Numbered from the stretch's first letter, positions 36,395 to 45,281 are shown. The stretch: DNA of 64,000 nucleotides from Algoriphagus sp. NG3 (GCF_034119865.1 NZ_CP139421.1:1922001-1986000), one strand, 5' to 3'. Translations and numbers: made by a program. The notes: generated from the letters alone by a model not told the origin.

Positions 36395-37501
36395 TTATTT
36401 AAAGTATATTTTTACCTGATCTTTATTAATTTCAAAATCAAACCTTGCTGAATAGCTCAAACCTTCCAGCACATTATTCAAGCTTTGGTCAATAAATGCG
36501 CCCGAGACCTGTATGTCTTTATCGCTTTCGTTATAAAGATGAATTTCTACACCATACCAATTTTCCAGTACCCGTTTAATTTCGGAAAAAGGGGTTTCCC
36601 GGAAATAAATCGTCTTTTTGGTCCAGGCAATTACCTGCTCTTCATTAAAAGATCTTTTATGTGAACTTTGAGTTTCGGTATTTATATTTACTGCATCTCC
36701 GGGGCTCAGATTGATAGTGGATCTTTCCTCAAAATTGACTTCTACTTCCACCTCACCTGATGTAAGCGATACATCTATCGGCAAACCGCTATAAGCTTTT
36801 ATATTAAAAGAGGTTCCTATGGCTGTGGTTACCACAGGCCCGGTTTTTACACGAAATGGACGAGATGCATCTTTTGCCACTTCAAAGAATGCCTCCCCTA
36901 CGAGTTCAACTACTCGCTGGTCAGATTCAAAATTTTTGACGTAGCTTAAGCTGCTGGCTGAATTAAGAATCACTTTAGACCCATCGCTCAATGTCAGATT
37001 TGACTTTACTCCAGGAGGAGAATGATAATCCTCTACTACATACTGAACTTCATCTGGTACTTTCCCATCATTAATAGCAACACTTCCCAAATAGGCGAGA
37101 ATCCCTCCCAAAACAAGAACAGCGGCTATCTTAATGAATTGGTTGATCTTTAAGAAGCGGTTGTATTCTGGCTCAAAGTTCTTAATGGTGCTTTCTGCGT
37201 TTAATGGAACCATATTATCCTGCTCATCCTCTAGGTGCTGAAGAACTGTTGCATCCAATATGTTGTCCCAAGTAGATGCCAGACGCTCTGGGCTTACCAC
37301 TTGGGATTTTCTTGATAGGTTTAATACAATTTTTTTTGCCTTGATTATATCAGGGTATTTTGAGGGGTTTTGCTTAAGATATTTAGTCCAGAACTTCTTA
37401 TTTGAATTTTCAGGAAATAGTATCCAATTCCGAAAATCAGAATCCAAAACAAAATCTTCAACTTTAAAATCCTCCTTATTCCTCATATTATATCTATTCA
37501 T
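36395..37501 (-). CDS. FecR-family anti-sigma factor
   Basis: From the ATG at 37501 (MNRYNMRNKEDFKVEDFV) the protein has 368 residues; an ATG at 37519 adds six. The N-terminal cytoplasmic part (about 1-110) should hold the sigma factor. One membrane span follows (IKIAAVLVLGGILAYLGSVA). The periplasmic part has the FecR signature SNLTLSDGSKVILNSASSLSY, VELVGEAFFEVAKDASRPFRV and FNIKAY, and a DUF4974 C-terminal domain (FSEIKRVLENWYGVEIHL) that contacts the STN domain of SusC. Its sigma partner is 617 bp away, unusually far, because of inserted DNA. Confidence 0.94.
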   Translation of the reverse strand: MNRYNMRNKEDFKVEDFVLDSDFRNWILFPENSNKKFWTKYLKQNPSKYPDIIKAKKIVLNLSRKSQVVSPERLASTWDNILDATVLQHLEDEQDNMVPLNAESTIKNFEPEYNRFLKINQFIKIAAVLVLGGILAYLGSVAINDGKVPDEVQYVVEDYHSPPGVKSNLTLSDGSKVILNSASSLSYVKNFESDQRVVELVGEAFFEVAKDASRPFRVKTGPVVTTAIGTSFNIKAYSGLPIDVSLTSGEVEVEVNFEERSTINLSPGDAVNINTETQSSHKRSFNEEQVIAWTKKTIYFRETPFSEIKRVLENWYGVEIHLYNESDKDIQVSGAFIDQSLNNVLEGLSYSARFDFEINKDQVKIYFK

Positions 37502-37519
37502 ATAAAGGAGACAATACAA

Positions 37520-37802
37520 AGAGAATACTATCCTCCCTAACTCAATTTTTTTTTGTTTTTTTTAGTTGTACCATTTTCTGCTATTCGAGAGGCGGAAAGC
37601 CCTCTATTCTCTGTTGAGTTTCTGAAAAGGTTTTCCAAACCAAGTGGACTTAAAAGTTATTGATCGCCAAAATTTTAAAATTCAGAAAAAACGTAGCTTC
37701 ACTAAACGCCAATGATGGATCTCAGTGATTGCAGCTTCTTTATTTCAGGTCTTTCAATAGCAACTTGCCGAAATGGACTTATGATGTCAGACTATGATAT
37801 TT
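37520..37802. other. Unassigned spacer upstream of FecR
   Basis: No coding-like frame is seen. The first 50 bp hold T-rich tracts. The promoter for FecR may lie here, but I find no clear TAnnTTTG on the minus strand. Confidence 0.35.
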
Positions 37803-38115
37803 TAATCTTCTGAAAAGGATGTTTAAAAAAACAATTAGGATATGAGGAAATCGCCATCACTAGATTAGGAGCCATTCTTGTAAATGATTATCCCAATTTT
37901 CATACGAGCGATTTTATGCAGGCATCGGTTTTTTGACGCCAATAGCTCTACATAAATAAACCAGAAAATCTCAAAACCAAGACAAACTAGCCCCGTCCAT
38001 ACCATCTTAGGCATTGGCCTGATCGGAGATATAAGCAGCGTTCTTCACTCAGCCATATCGAACCTGCCTTACCGACATGCAGTTCGGGCATACAGAAGAT
38101 TTTTTCAGCAAGCCC
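37803..38115 (+). mobile_element. Decayed MITE-like element, copy 2 (left boundary uncertain)
   Basis: Its right end TTTTTCAGCAAGCCC (38101-38115) is identical to that of the intact element at 49467-49711. Internal blocks are shared, for example AATGaTTAtCCC and GATTTTAtGCA (copy 1: AATGcTTAaCCC, GATTTTAaGCA), as is the TTGGCCT-AT-GAG-TATAAG region. The left end is degraded (CTTCTGAAAAGG near 37806). There is an extra insertion of about 18 bp after CATCACT. The right end stops 3 bp before the sigma-factor stop codon, separating sigma from FecR. Confidence 0.55.
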
Positions 38116-38118
38116 AAA

Positions 38119-38712
38119 TTACATCAATAGGCCAAGCCATAGCACAATGACGATCTTCTTCAGGGAGTTAATTGCCTTCCATGCTAGCGTATAGGCTGAA
38201 CTAAGGTTAATCCCCATTATACTGGATACTTCCTCATAAGTTAGCTTTTCGAAGAAAAGAAAATGAATCACTTCCTTCTGCCTATCTGGGAGGTTATCGA
38301 GTGAATTGGCTAATTTTTCTTTCAACACATCATCTGTATAGGCATCAATAATCTGTGTCTCTATGGATTCGATATAAAAATTTTCCTCCAATACAGATTC
38401 TATTTCTTCGGTTAAGAAACGCTTTTCCCGTTTACTTTCCCTAAACATTTTATGGGTCAAAGATTTAAATAGGTAAACTTTTACATTATCTGCCTTCTGC
38501 AGGCTCTTGTGATACTTCCACAGGTCTATAAAAACTTCCTGAATACAATCTTGGACAAAATCAATTTCATATCCCCTGGCGCAACCGTACCTAAACAAGT
38601 CCTCAGAATAGCATCTATACAATCCTTCCAAACCATTCTTTTCCCCATTTCTTAACATTCTCCAGAAAGCGTCCGGCTCTCCGGAGGAAAAACTGTTAGG
38701 TTGGATCTTCAC
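38119..38712 (-). CDS. ECF (sigma-70-family) RNA polymerase sigma factor
   Basis: The 197-residue protein has region 2 (FRYGCARGYEIDFVQDCIQE then VFIDLWKYHK) and region 4 (LPDRQKEVIHFLFFEKLTYE then EVSSIMGINLSSAY and AINSLKK). It belongs to the SusC/FecR-linked ECF sigma group and should direct transcription of the downstream SusC-SusD block when released by FecR. It is the first PUL-specific gene after the two-component pair. Its 3' end abuts a MITE-like element. A 7-bp hairpin lies just before its start. Confidence 0.93.
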   Translation of the reverse strand: MKIQPNSFSSGEPDAFWRMLRNGEKNGLEGLYRCYSEDLFRYGCARGYEIDFVQDCIQEVFIDLWKYHKSLQKADNVKVYLFKSLTHKMFRESKREKRFLTEEIESVLEENFYIESIETQIIDAYTDDVLKEKLANSLDNLPDRQKEVIHFLFFEKLTYEEVSSIMGINLSSAYTLAWKAINSLKKIVIVLWLGLLM

Positions 38713-38720
38713 GATTTATT

Positions 38721-38746
38721 TTGGGGTTTATTATTAATCACCCCAA
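38721..38746. promoter_or_regulatory. Inverted repeat in the 5' region of the ECF sigma gene
   Basis: TTGGGGT and ACCCCAA form a perfect 7-bp stem with a 12-base AT-rich loop. It ends 8 bp before the sigma start codon, so it could occlude translation initiation or be an operator. No protein can be assigned. Confidence 0.4.
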
Positions 38747-38919
38747 CTTAAGGCAATTAGAAACCAAATACAAGAATCATCTACTACAATCCATATATTT
38801 AACAGCATTTAAAACCAACAATAATATTTTTAACCATATAAAATTTTACAGAAATTACCTATTAGACAATCCTTCCCTAATTGCATTTTTTTGAAAAACC
38901 TAATCCGTTAGTCCAAAAA

Positions 38920-39546
38920 TCAGATGTATTTGAGCTCTGTGGCTTTATGTATAAGAGAAGCTACATTTACCACCTTAAATTTTTGCAATAGATTCCGGCG
39001 ATGACTTTCCACAGTCAGCGGGCTAATAAAAATCTTCTCGCCAATTTCTACTGAATTAAGGCCTTGGGCAATAAGAGACAGAATCTCTTTCTCTCTACGG
39101 GTAACTGCCGGGAAATCTCCTTTTTCATGAGAACTTAAAATATCCAGAATACTTTTGCTCATTCCGATATTTCCATCCATCACATTGATGATACAAGAGA
39201 TGACTTCTTCTTTGGAAGCATTTTTAAGCAAGTATCCGGATGCGCCACTTGACATCATACGTTGTATAATACTGTATTCATTGATGTTACTTATTCCCAC
39301 TACATGGATTTCAGGATATTTCTTTTTGATGTCCTGGCAAGCTTCAATGCCATTCTGACCGGTAAGATTAATATCCATTAATACTATATCCGCTTGATTT
39401 GCATGGAGATATTCCTTAGCAGTTTCCGCATTAGGAAAAGTTGCATGAAGCCGTATCTCTTCATTGTCTTTGAACATATAGATAAACCCCTGTAAAACAA
39501 TGGGGTGATCATCCACAAGTATGAGCTTGATTACATTTTCAGGCAT
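38920..39546 (-). CDS. LuxR/NarL-type response regulator
   Basis: The 208-residue protein has a receiver domain (LVDDHPIVLQGF, phospho-acceptor Asp in IVLMDINLTGQNG, LLKNAS lysine) and a C-terminal LuxR HTH (TRREKEILSLIAQGLNSVEI then TVESHRRNLLQKF). It overlaps the histidine kinase gene by 8 bp and is surely its partner. It lies directly upstream of the ECF sigma gene in the same direction and may control the PUL or respond to the same sugar. Confidence 0.94.
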   Translation of the reverse strand: MPENVIKLILVDDHPIVLQGFIYMFKDNEEIRLHATFPNAETAKEYLHANQADIVLMDINLTGQNGIEACQDIKKKYPEIHVVGISNINEYSIIQRMMSSGASGYLLKNASKEEVISCIINVMDGNIGMSKSILDILSSHEKGDFPAVTRREKEILSLIAQGLNSVEIGEKIFISPLTVESHRRNLLQKFKVVNVASLIHKATELKYI

Positions 39547-41590
39547 AGCTTATTGGAATTTGAAGATTAATAGTGGCCCCCTCCTTTTTGGAAGACAAAA
39601 TTTCCACTGTCCCACGCAGTAATGCAACACGGTTTTTGACATTCTGAATTCCAATGCCATTGTATGAAATATTTTCACGAAACCCGAGACCATTGTCTTC
39701 CACAGTAATAAACAGCATGCCTTCCATTTGACTACATTGAACAATGATCTCACTGGCACGGGAATGTTTCAGTGCATTTGTAATAAGCTCTTGGACAATA
39801 CGGTAGCAATTAATCAATATTGATCTGGAATACGTAGCACTAATATCGAAAGATTGAAACTTGATCTCAGTGCTTTCATTACTCATATACTTGCACAAAT
39901 CTGCCAAAGCAGGTGTCAACCCCATTAACAGTAACGACTCCGGCATCATATTACGGGAAATCCTCCTAAGTTCATCGACTGAGTAATCGAGTTGGTCAAC
40001 TACATCTTCAATCGCTTTTTGCTCATTTCTACCCTCTTTTTGTTGGTTGTCCAGGATCGCAGACAGCTTTAATTTACTGCCTGCAAGCAAACCGCCCAGG
40101 CCATCATGGAGATCGCGTGCTATCCGGTTCCTCTCTTGCTCCTGCCCCTGCATAATCGCATCATAGTTGGCTAAGCGCTGTTCTTGTTCGAGCGTTTTAA
40201 TTTCTTCCTGATGAAGTCTCTCTTGCTGGGAAAGCAGCTTTAGGTTTTTCTGGGATAGCTTCCATATAAAATAGCTAGTAGCCAGAACGAAAACTATACC
40301 TGCGAAAAGAAGATATATTAACCATCTATTGCGAAGCAGTCTGTTTTCATTAAGGGTATTCACTTCTTCCAACCTTAGAATTTGATTTTCTTTTTCTACC
40401 GTTTTGTATTTTTTCTCCAGCTCTAGAATTTTTAAAGCCATATTGTTTTCATGAAAGGTATCCTTGGCCAGAGCGTAGGCTTCCATTTGCTTAAACGCAT
40501 CCTCCGACTTGCCAAGGGCATTTAAAATATTGGCCATTTCTTTCAGATACAGTAATCTATTTTGAGTTGTAGGGTTTGAATCTAGTTCAATAGCCGAATC
40601 AAGGTATTTTTTGGCTTTTGAGAATTCCTTAAAATCCCTATAAGTGGCGTACACCTCGAAATAGATATCCCTTACTGCGTAATCGTCTTCAAAATTAATA
40701 GCTAGCGCAAGCGAATTATCCAGATTAGCAATTGATTCAGCCATCATTCCAATATGGCGGTAGTAAGTGCCTTTCACCCTATAAAATGAGGAGATTAGAT
40801 CCGGATAAGTTACATTCTTTTGTATCAGTTCAGCATCTCTCAAATAAGTATTAGCCAAGTTAAATTGTTTAGCGTACAGTGCATTTTTAGCTCTGTTTAT
40901 TAAAATTTCAAATTTGGAATCATTCGCTGTAGACTGTATCGAAATTGTATTCAATGCTTGTTCATAGTAGCCGTCAGCCATCTCATGACTCTGAATATTC
41001 ATCAGCAAAAGTCCAATATTGAGCAGATAAGAGGCCACTAATGTACTATCCCCACTTTTTCTCGCAAATGGAAGGCTTTTTTCCACCAGCAAATCCATAA
41101 ACTGACTTGAACTATCCTGTTGCTGGAGTAAGGATCCGTAGTTATTCCAGGCTTTTGCCCTATAATTATATGCGGATGGATTCTCATAATTGGACAAGTA
41201 GCTGTCTGCTCTCCGATAATAGTGCTTTGCATTCTCCATATCGTGTGCAAAAATTATATTTGCCCGATGATGAGCGGCTAACCCCAAATTGTAGTTGCTA
41301 GGTGCAGCCCCCATGTAGGATTCTGCCTGCCGGAGGTAATCAAACGCCATAGCTGTATCAATGTCACTCCAGAATCGACTCAGATTAAACAAATATGAAA
41401 TTCGAATGCTATCAGATTTTGCTTGTTGAACCAGACTTACAAGACTGTCATCATAGGCTTTGACAAGATCGGGATCCTGTGCAAAGAGTTGAGGCTGCAT
41501 AGCCGTAAAAAATATGATAAGTAAATAAGCTCTGAAAAACCTAGTAAGTATCAGAAGTCTTAAAGTTTCACTTTTTAGTTGATTGCCCAA
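39539..41590 (-). CDS. TPR-containing sensor histidine kinase (HisKA_3 type)
   Basis: The 683-residue protein has an N-terminal signal/anchor (AYLLIIFFTAMQPQLFAQ), a periplasmic TPR array (about 45-400) and a membrane span near 420-442 (WLIYLLFAGIVFVLATSYFIW). A short coiled coil follows, then the HisKA_3 dimerization box ERNRIARDLHDGLGGLLAGS with the phospho-accepting His. The ATPase domain has ITVEDNGLGF and GIGIQNVKNRVALL. It is coupled by overlap to the LuxR regulator. The TPR sensor is common in Bacteroidota; its signal is unknown. Confidence 0.93.
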   Translation of the reverse strand: MGNQLKSETLRLLILTRFFRAYLLIIFFTAMQPQLFAQDPDLVKAYDDSLVSLVQQAKSDSIRISYLFNLSRFWSDIDTAMAFDYLRQAESYMGAAPSNYNLGLAAHHRANIIFAHDMENAKHYYRRADSYLSNYENPSAYNYRAKAWNNYGSLLQQQDSSSQFMDLLVEKSLPFARKSGDSTLVASYLLNIGLLLMNIQSHEMADGYYEQALNTISIQSTANDSKFEILINRAKNALYAKQFNLANTYLRDAELIQKNVTYPDLISSFYRVKGTYYRHIGMMAESIANLDNSLALAINFEDDYAVRDIYFEVYATYRDFKEFSKAKKYLDSAIELDSNPTTQNRLLYLKEMANILNALGKSEDAFKQMEAYALAKDTFHENNMALKILELEKKYKTVEKENQILRLEEVNTLNENRLLRNRWLIYLLFAGIVFVLATSYFIWKLSQKNLKLLSQQERLHQEEIKTLEQEQRLANYDAIMQGQEQERNRIARDLHDGLGGLLAGSKLKLSAILDNQQKEGRNEQKAIEDVVDQLDYSVDELRRISRNMMPESLLLMGLTPALADLCKYMSNESTEIKFQSFDISATYSRSILINCYRIVQELITNALKHSRASEIIVQCSQMEGMLFITVEDNGLGFRENISYNGIGIQNVKNRVALLRGTVEILSSKKEGATINLQIPISYA

Positions 41591-41948
41591 TAGCGTTCGA
41601 TGAAGGTGAAAATGTCCAGATAGTTATTTGGATACTTACTTTAGCTGATTTAGACCAGTTTTCACAAGATTATACTTTCTTAATTTCAAACCAACTCAAA
41701 TTTTATGGAATCAAAAACTGAGTACTTCAGTATAAATCAAAGTAAAATTGCCATTGATAAAACTACCAAGGCAAAGCACCTTAAACTGCCTTCTGCTGTA
41801 GAAAACATACTATGTCTCTTAGCCAGCTTGAAGTGAGCGGCTACACGAACTACAATTCTATCTCCCCAGTGAATGATTTTTTGTAGCTAGAAGCTTTCCC
41901 AGTAAAAATTGGTAAAGGCCACCAAGAACCACAATACAATGTCAATGT
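41591..41948. other. Spacer with one small candidate frame
   Basis: The 358-bp spacer contains the promoter of the histidine kinase operon on the minus strand and a plus-strand frame of 43 codons (41705-41836, listed separately). Nothing else is visible. Confidence 0.4.
41705..41836 (+). CDS. Small unrecognised ORF, 43 residues
   Basis: The frame starts MESKTEYFSINQSKIAIDKT and ends LCLLASLK. Its residue mix is coding-like, but I do not recognise it. It is too short for confidence and has no obvious ribosome-binding site, and no neighbour supports a role. It may be a remnant. Confidence 0.25.
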   Translation: MESKTEYFSINQSKIAIDKTTKAKHLKLPSAVENILCLLASLK

Positions 41949-42905
41949 TTAACGCCAATATAAAGCTCCGCTCGCAGGCTGAACCGAATTCTCTCCATTG
42001 GAAATTACAGGGACAACCCCTTCGCTGTTTGGATAAATAGGATCAACATTATAAACTTTTCCATCAGCCGGAATAATCTTCAGATACCAGATAGCACCAA
42101 ATGCTCCAGTTCTGGTATAATCCGTGCCTACCAGCAAGTGCTGACCATCCGGAGAAAATACGGGTTGTACTTCCTGATCATTACTATCTGTAACCTGTAC
42201 AAAATCGCTTCCATCCATATTCATGAGATAGATGTGGTTATTGACTCTTACTGCTATTTTCTGTCCAGCTGGATCCACAGCAGGATCTCCCCAGCTTTCA
42301 TAATTCAGCTCTTTAACCAATGAGCCATTCTGATAAGGGGGATCTACTTTGATTAGAAAGTTTTTGTGAGTGATTAGTAGGGAATTTCCGGGCATCCATA
42401 TCACTTGTTCATGCAATTCAATTTTCTCTCCATCGATATCATAAATATGTGCTATTAGTTCACCGGAGGTATCCAGTATTACCACTCCCTCTTCATAGGT
42501 AGGTGAAATCACTACCAATGAATTATCCGGAGATAGATCGCCGGATTTGAATTTTGATCCTCCCTTCAGCGGCATATAGCTGAATTCCTTGATGATTTCT
42601 CCATCTTTTACATCTGTCATGGTAAAAGAGATTTTGTCTGAAAATACTTCTGGATTTTTGGATGTTAATAGAATTTGACCGTCGGGAGAAAGGCTCCAGC
42701 CATTTCTTTTTGAATCGCTGGGCAAAAACTCGCTCCTCACGCCAGTCTGGGTATTGATAGTCAGCGCTCCCTCTGTCGCCCAGTCAAAGTATATACTTCC
42801 AGAAAGATTTGTACCAACCGGCAAAATAGGTGATTCATCCTCCTTAGAACAGCTTGTTAAAAGTACTAGTAGTAGAGCGCTGAATATTTGAAGTATGTTT
42901 TTCAT
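41949..42905 (-). CDS. PD40/TolB-like beta-propeller lipoprotein
   Basis: The 318-residue protein has a lipobox LTSC (Cys about 19). It has propeller repeats of the WD40-like PD40 type: GWSLSPDGQILLTSKNPE, SGDLSPDNSLVVISP, IYLMNMDGSDFVQVTDS and VQPVFSPDGQHLLVG. It is likely anchored in the periplasm or on the surface; binding or scaffolding is the usual guess. The start ATG (42905) overlaps the stop of the leader frame in copy B of the repeated element, so its translation may be coupled to that peptide. Confidence 0.82.
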   Translation of the reverse strand: MKNILQIFSALLLVLLTSCSKEDESPILPVGTNLSGSIYFDWATEGALTINTQTGVRSEFLPSDSKRNGWSLSPDGQILLTSKNPEVFSDKISFTMTDVKDGEIIKEFSYMPLKGGSKFKSGDLSPDNSLVVISPTYEEGVVILDTSGELIAHIYDIDGEKIELHEQVIWMPGNSLLITHKNFLIKVDPPYQNGSLVKELNYESWGDPAVDPAGQKIAVRVNNHIYLMNMDGSDFVQVTDSNDQEVQPVFSPDGQHLLVGTDYTRTGAFGAIWYLKIIPADGKVYNVDPIYPNSEGVVPVISNGENSVQPASGALYWR

Positions 42906-42997
42906 CTGTTTATAATTTGATTTTTAACGGTCAGATGGAATCTCGCCAGGCGAATAATCATCCCTCTGTGTGTCGCTTGCGTCATGCTCGATTTCAT
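42902..42997 (-). CDS. Leader-peptide frame in copy B of the repeated element, 31 residues
   Basis: The frame starts MKSSMTQATHRG and continues MIIRLARFHLTVKNQIINR. Its TGA (42902-42904) overlaps the ATG of the lipoprotein gene, an arrangement typical of translational coupling. An internal ATG at 42961 begins the MII-ARFH core, which is also present in copies A and C. Translation is not proven. Confidence 0.45.
   Translation of the reverse strand: MKSSMTQATHRGMIIRLARFHLTVKNQIINR
42906..42997 (-). repeat. Leader element copy B
   Basis: This is the longest open version of the repeated leader. It is nearly collinear with copy A: both contain ATGAAATCGAGCATG, then GCGACACA, ATGATTAT, GCGAGATTCCAT and TGACC before an A/T-rich tail that ends at the start codon. 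A small hairpin AGATTCCATCT and a CGCCTGGCG stem lie in the middle; neither is fully conserved in copies A or C. Confidence 0.75.
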
Positions 42998-43448
42998 GTG
43001 TGTTTTTTTATTCCCAACTTCACGATCAAAAGTCAGGTTAGATTTTACCAATAATCCAATCATAACTCTTTGGCCCACGTGAGGCCAGCTTCTTCAAGTC
43101 TTTTGGTAGGCTGAATATGTGTTGTCAACTGCCATATCCTGCCGAGACACATAAAGAGGATTAACATCAGTTGATTTGATCCAAAATTAGGGTCTAGCAA
43201 GGAGGCGGTCAATCCACGAAAACAAGGATATTTACTATCATAATTTAAAAAAAACAATCTCAGGTTTCTTCTGTTTTCATCAAAGGGGAAAGCTATTAAA
43301 ATTGAATTTGGGGGTCATATCAAACACTCTATCCAAGTGAATCATTGTCATGCTACCTGCCTCCATGTTAAAAGCCCCAACGAGAATGATTGGCTCAACC
43401 TCACTTTTGAAATATTCAGTAATTGCCCGAAAAGTTCATAAAACGAAA
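42998..43448. other. Unassigned stretch, possibly holding decayed coding sequence
   Basis: A 65-codon frame on the minus strand (43060-43257) ends RLEEAGLTWAKEL, and another frame over the same DNA reads TDVNPLYVSRQDMAVDNTYS. The mix of coding-like pieces in different frames suggests a frameshifted remnant, but I recognise no family. The promoter of the PD40 lipoprotein should lie at its left end. Confidence 0.3.
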
Positions 43449-43482
43449 AACCCAATAAGACTTTTGACAAGCTTACTGGGTT
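43449..43482 (-). terminator. Rho-independent terminator after the glycosyltransferase
   Basis: An 11-bp stem with one mismatch (AACCCAATAAG / CTTACTGGGTT) and a 12-base loop is followed on the minus strand by TTTTTCGTTTT. It is about 130 bp after the glycosyltransferase stop. Confidence 0.7.
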
Positions 43483-43496
43483 TTAACTGTGAGAAC

Positions 43497-43577
43497 TCAC
43501 CATGGTGAAACAACAGCATCGAATCCCACTAAAATTCCTAAAAAGACCATCTTTATCAATTCTGCCAAGGTCTCCAT
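43497..43577 (-). CDS. Candidate 26-residue membrane peptide
   Basis: Between the glycosyltransferase stop and its terminator there is a frame METLAELIKMVFLGILVG continuing to VVSPW, which is one hydrophobic helix. It would be on the same transcript, 36 bp after the upstream stop. No homolog is recalled; it could be chance. Confidence 0.25.
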   Translation of the reverse strand: METLAELIKMVFLGILVGFDAVVSPW

Positions 43578-43613
43578 GAATTTTTTCAAACAGCAGATGC
43601 AATAGTGTTTTGA

Positions 43614-44957
43614 TCAGTACGATCGAACTGTAGAGGTTGTACTTTGCACCCCCAAAAGCTCAGAAATGTAGCCTGTACACAGCTCATAAGCATTATACTC
43701 TGCCATCTCTGCATTAAGTCTAGCTATATTTTTTTTGTATAAACCGTTATTCAATACTTCTTTCACGGCATTACGTATAGCCTCGATATCCGGAGTTTCT
43801 GTACCAAGATTTACGCCGTAGTTGAAATAACCTATGCGGCTGCAGATTTCAATTTTACCCTCATGTACGCCTGCAGCTACCATCGGCACCTGGTTATAGA
43901 TACTTAACAAAGTCCCACCGTAGCCGCCGTTGGTAACGAATACGTGCACAAAGGGCATCACATCATTAAAAGGAATGAAATTTTCAATAATAATATTTTC
44001 CGACGCATATTTTTCCCTGAGTTCTTTTGTCCCGTTGCCTGCGGTTGCGACGATCACCAATACATCGGTATCCTGAAATGCCTGAAGGGTCGGTTCTGTC
44101 AGTTTCGTAAAATCCTTTTCAAAAGTACCCTGCGTTACGAGGATAATTTTCTTATATCGTTTAATTCGTTCATCAAACCATGGTTTACGATCTTTATTTT
44201 CTGATAAATAAGGAAGCAGCGCACCGATAAATCGAATATTATCCCTTAGATCAATACGATTAAATTCAAAGCCTGGTGTACCAATCTGCAGACATAAGGT
44301 AGCTTCCCTACACAACAAGTTTGGCAGCATCGATCTTTCGAGGTGGATGTCATAAGACTTAAGAATTTCGTCAAATGTGTCTACTGCCTGTTTGAACATT
44401 ACGTTTACAGCCTGGTCGCGAATTGTGGCATATTCTGCACGTTCCATATCATTCTTTGCAGGTAATAACCCCATACCAAATGGTGCCAGATCAACAGAAT
44501 CAGCTACAAGTGGAACAACACCGATAGTAACAACCGGCTTACTCATTTTAATTTTTACAAATGGTATTGCGCTAAAAAAACTATCTGCAATTAATATGTC
44601 AAAGGGAAAAGTTTCATTGATACGCAAAATATCTTCATAATATTCCGGACCACGCTTAGCGAACATATGTATAAAATCAAAATTCAACTTTTCCAGAGGA
44701 TCCGTTATTTCAGACCGTCCACCGTACGTTTCAATAGTATCGAGCGTAACAGCCACGGCCTTTTCATATCTATAGTGTGAGAAATTCAAATTCCTTATTT
44801 TTTCATCATAAATGTCCGGCATGTACCAGCGTACATCGCACCCCAGTTCCTGTAAATGTTTGGCGAGGCCTGTCATTGGATTAAAATGCCCATCTACCGG
44901 CACTGAGGCGAATAATATTTTTCTTCCGCCTAGCTGTTTTTTCAAGCTGTTTTCCAT
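43614..44957 (-). CDS. GT1-family glycosyltransferase (MGT/UGT-like)
   Basis: The 447-residue protein has the two-domain GT-B fold of UDP-sugar-dependent glycosyltransferases. The N-terminal half carries FASVPVDGHFNPMTGLAKHL. The C-terminal donor-binding half carries KIILVTQGTFEKDF, IIENFIPFNDVMPFVHVFVT and NGGYGGTLLSIYNQVPMVAAG, the bacterial version of the UGT signature. It should transfer a sugar to a small lipophilic acceptor such as a carotenoid, flexirubin-type or polyketide compound; the acceptor is not known. The thioesterase gene lies upstream on the same strand, 324 bp away. Confidence 0.88.
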   Translation of the reverse strand: MENSLKKQLGGRKILFASVPVDGHFNPMTGLAKHLQELGCDVRWYMPDIYDEKIRNLNFSHYRYEKAVAVTLDTIETYGGRSEITDPLEKLNFDFIHMFAKRGPEYYEDILRINETFPFDILIADSFFSAIPFVKIKMSKPVVTIGVVPLVADSVDLAPFGMGLLPAKNDMERAEYATIRDQAVNVMFKQAVDTFDEILKSYDIHLERSMLPNLLCREATLCLQIGTPGFEFNRIDLRDNIRFIGALLPYLSENKDRKPWFDERIKRYKKIILVTQGTFEKDFTKLTEPTLQAFQDTDVLVIVATAGNGTKELREKYASENIIIENFIPFNDVMPFVHVFVTNGGYGGTLLSIYNQVPMVAAGVHEGKIEICSRIGYFNYGVNLGTETPDIEAIRNAVKEVLNNGLYKKNIARLNAEMAEYNAYELCTGYISELLGVQSTTSTVRSY

Positions 44958-45281
44958 ATATAATTTTGTTATTCAATTATTATGGCGCAAAATTGTGGAG
45001 TTAGGATAGGTTTCTCTATAACCAATATTGGGGCTACCATCCCCACTATCGGTGATCTATTGTCTGATTCAGGGAAAAGGATTTAAGCTGTGCGTTTGAT
45101 TTGGCCTCTAGTTGAGCCCCTTAACACAGAAATATTGAATAAGAATCAGAGAGTGCCTCCGGCTAAATATGAAGGCTTAAGCAGAAAGCCTTTGAAAGAG
45201 TGGATTGGCCACAAAACCGAGACAAATTTCAAGGCACCTGAAGTAGGATGAGTAGTGAAGGCATGTATGGGAAAATTCACG
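44958..45281. other. Spacer with an unidentified open fragment
   Basis: On the plus strand a start-less stretch (45087-45251) reads VRLIWPLVEPLNTEILNKN then VPPAKYEGLSRKPLKEWIGH before a stop. It looks coding by composition but has no start codon and a stop directly upstream, so it may be the tail of a lost gene. I do not recognise the family. No other feature is seen. Confidence 0.3.
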
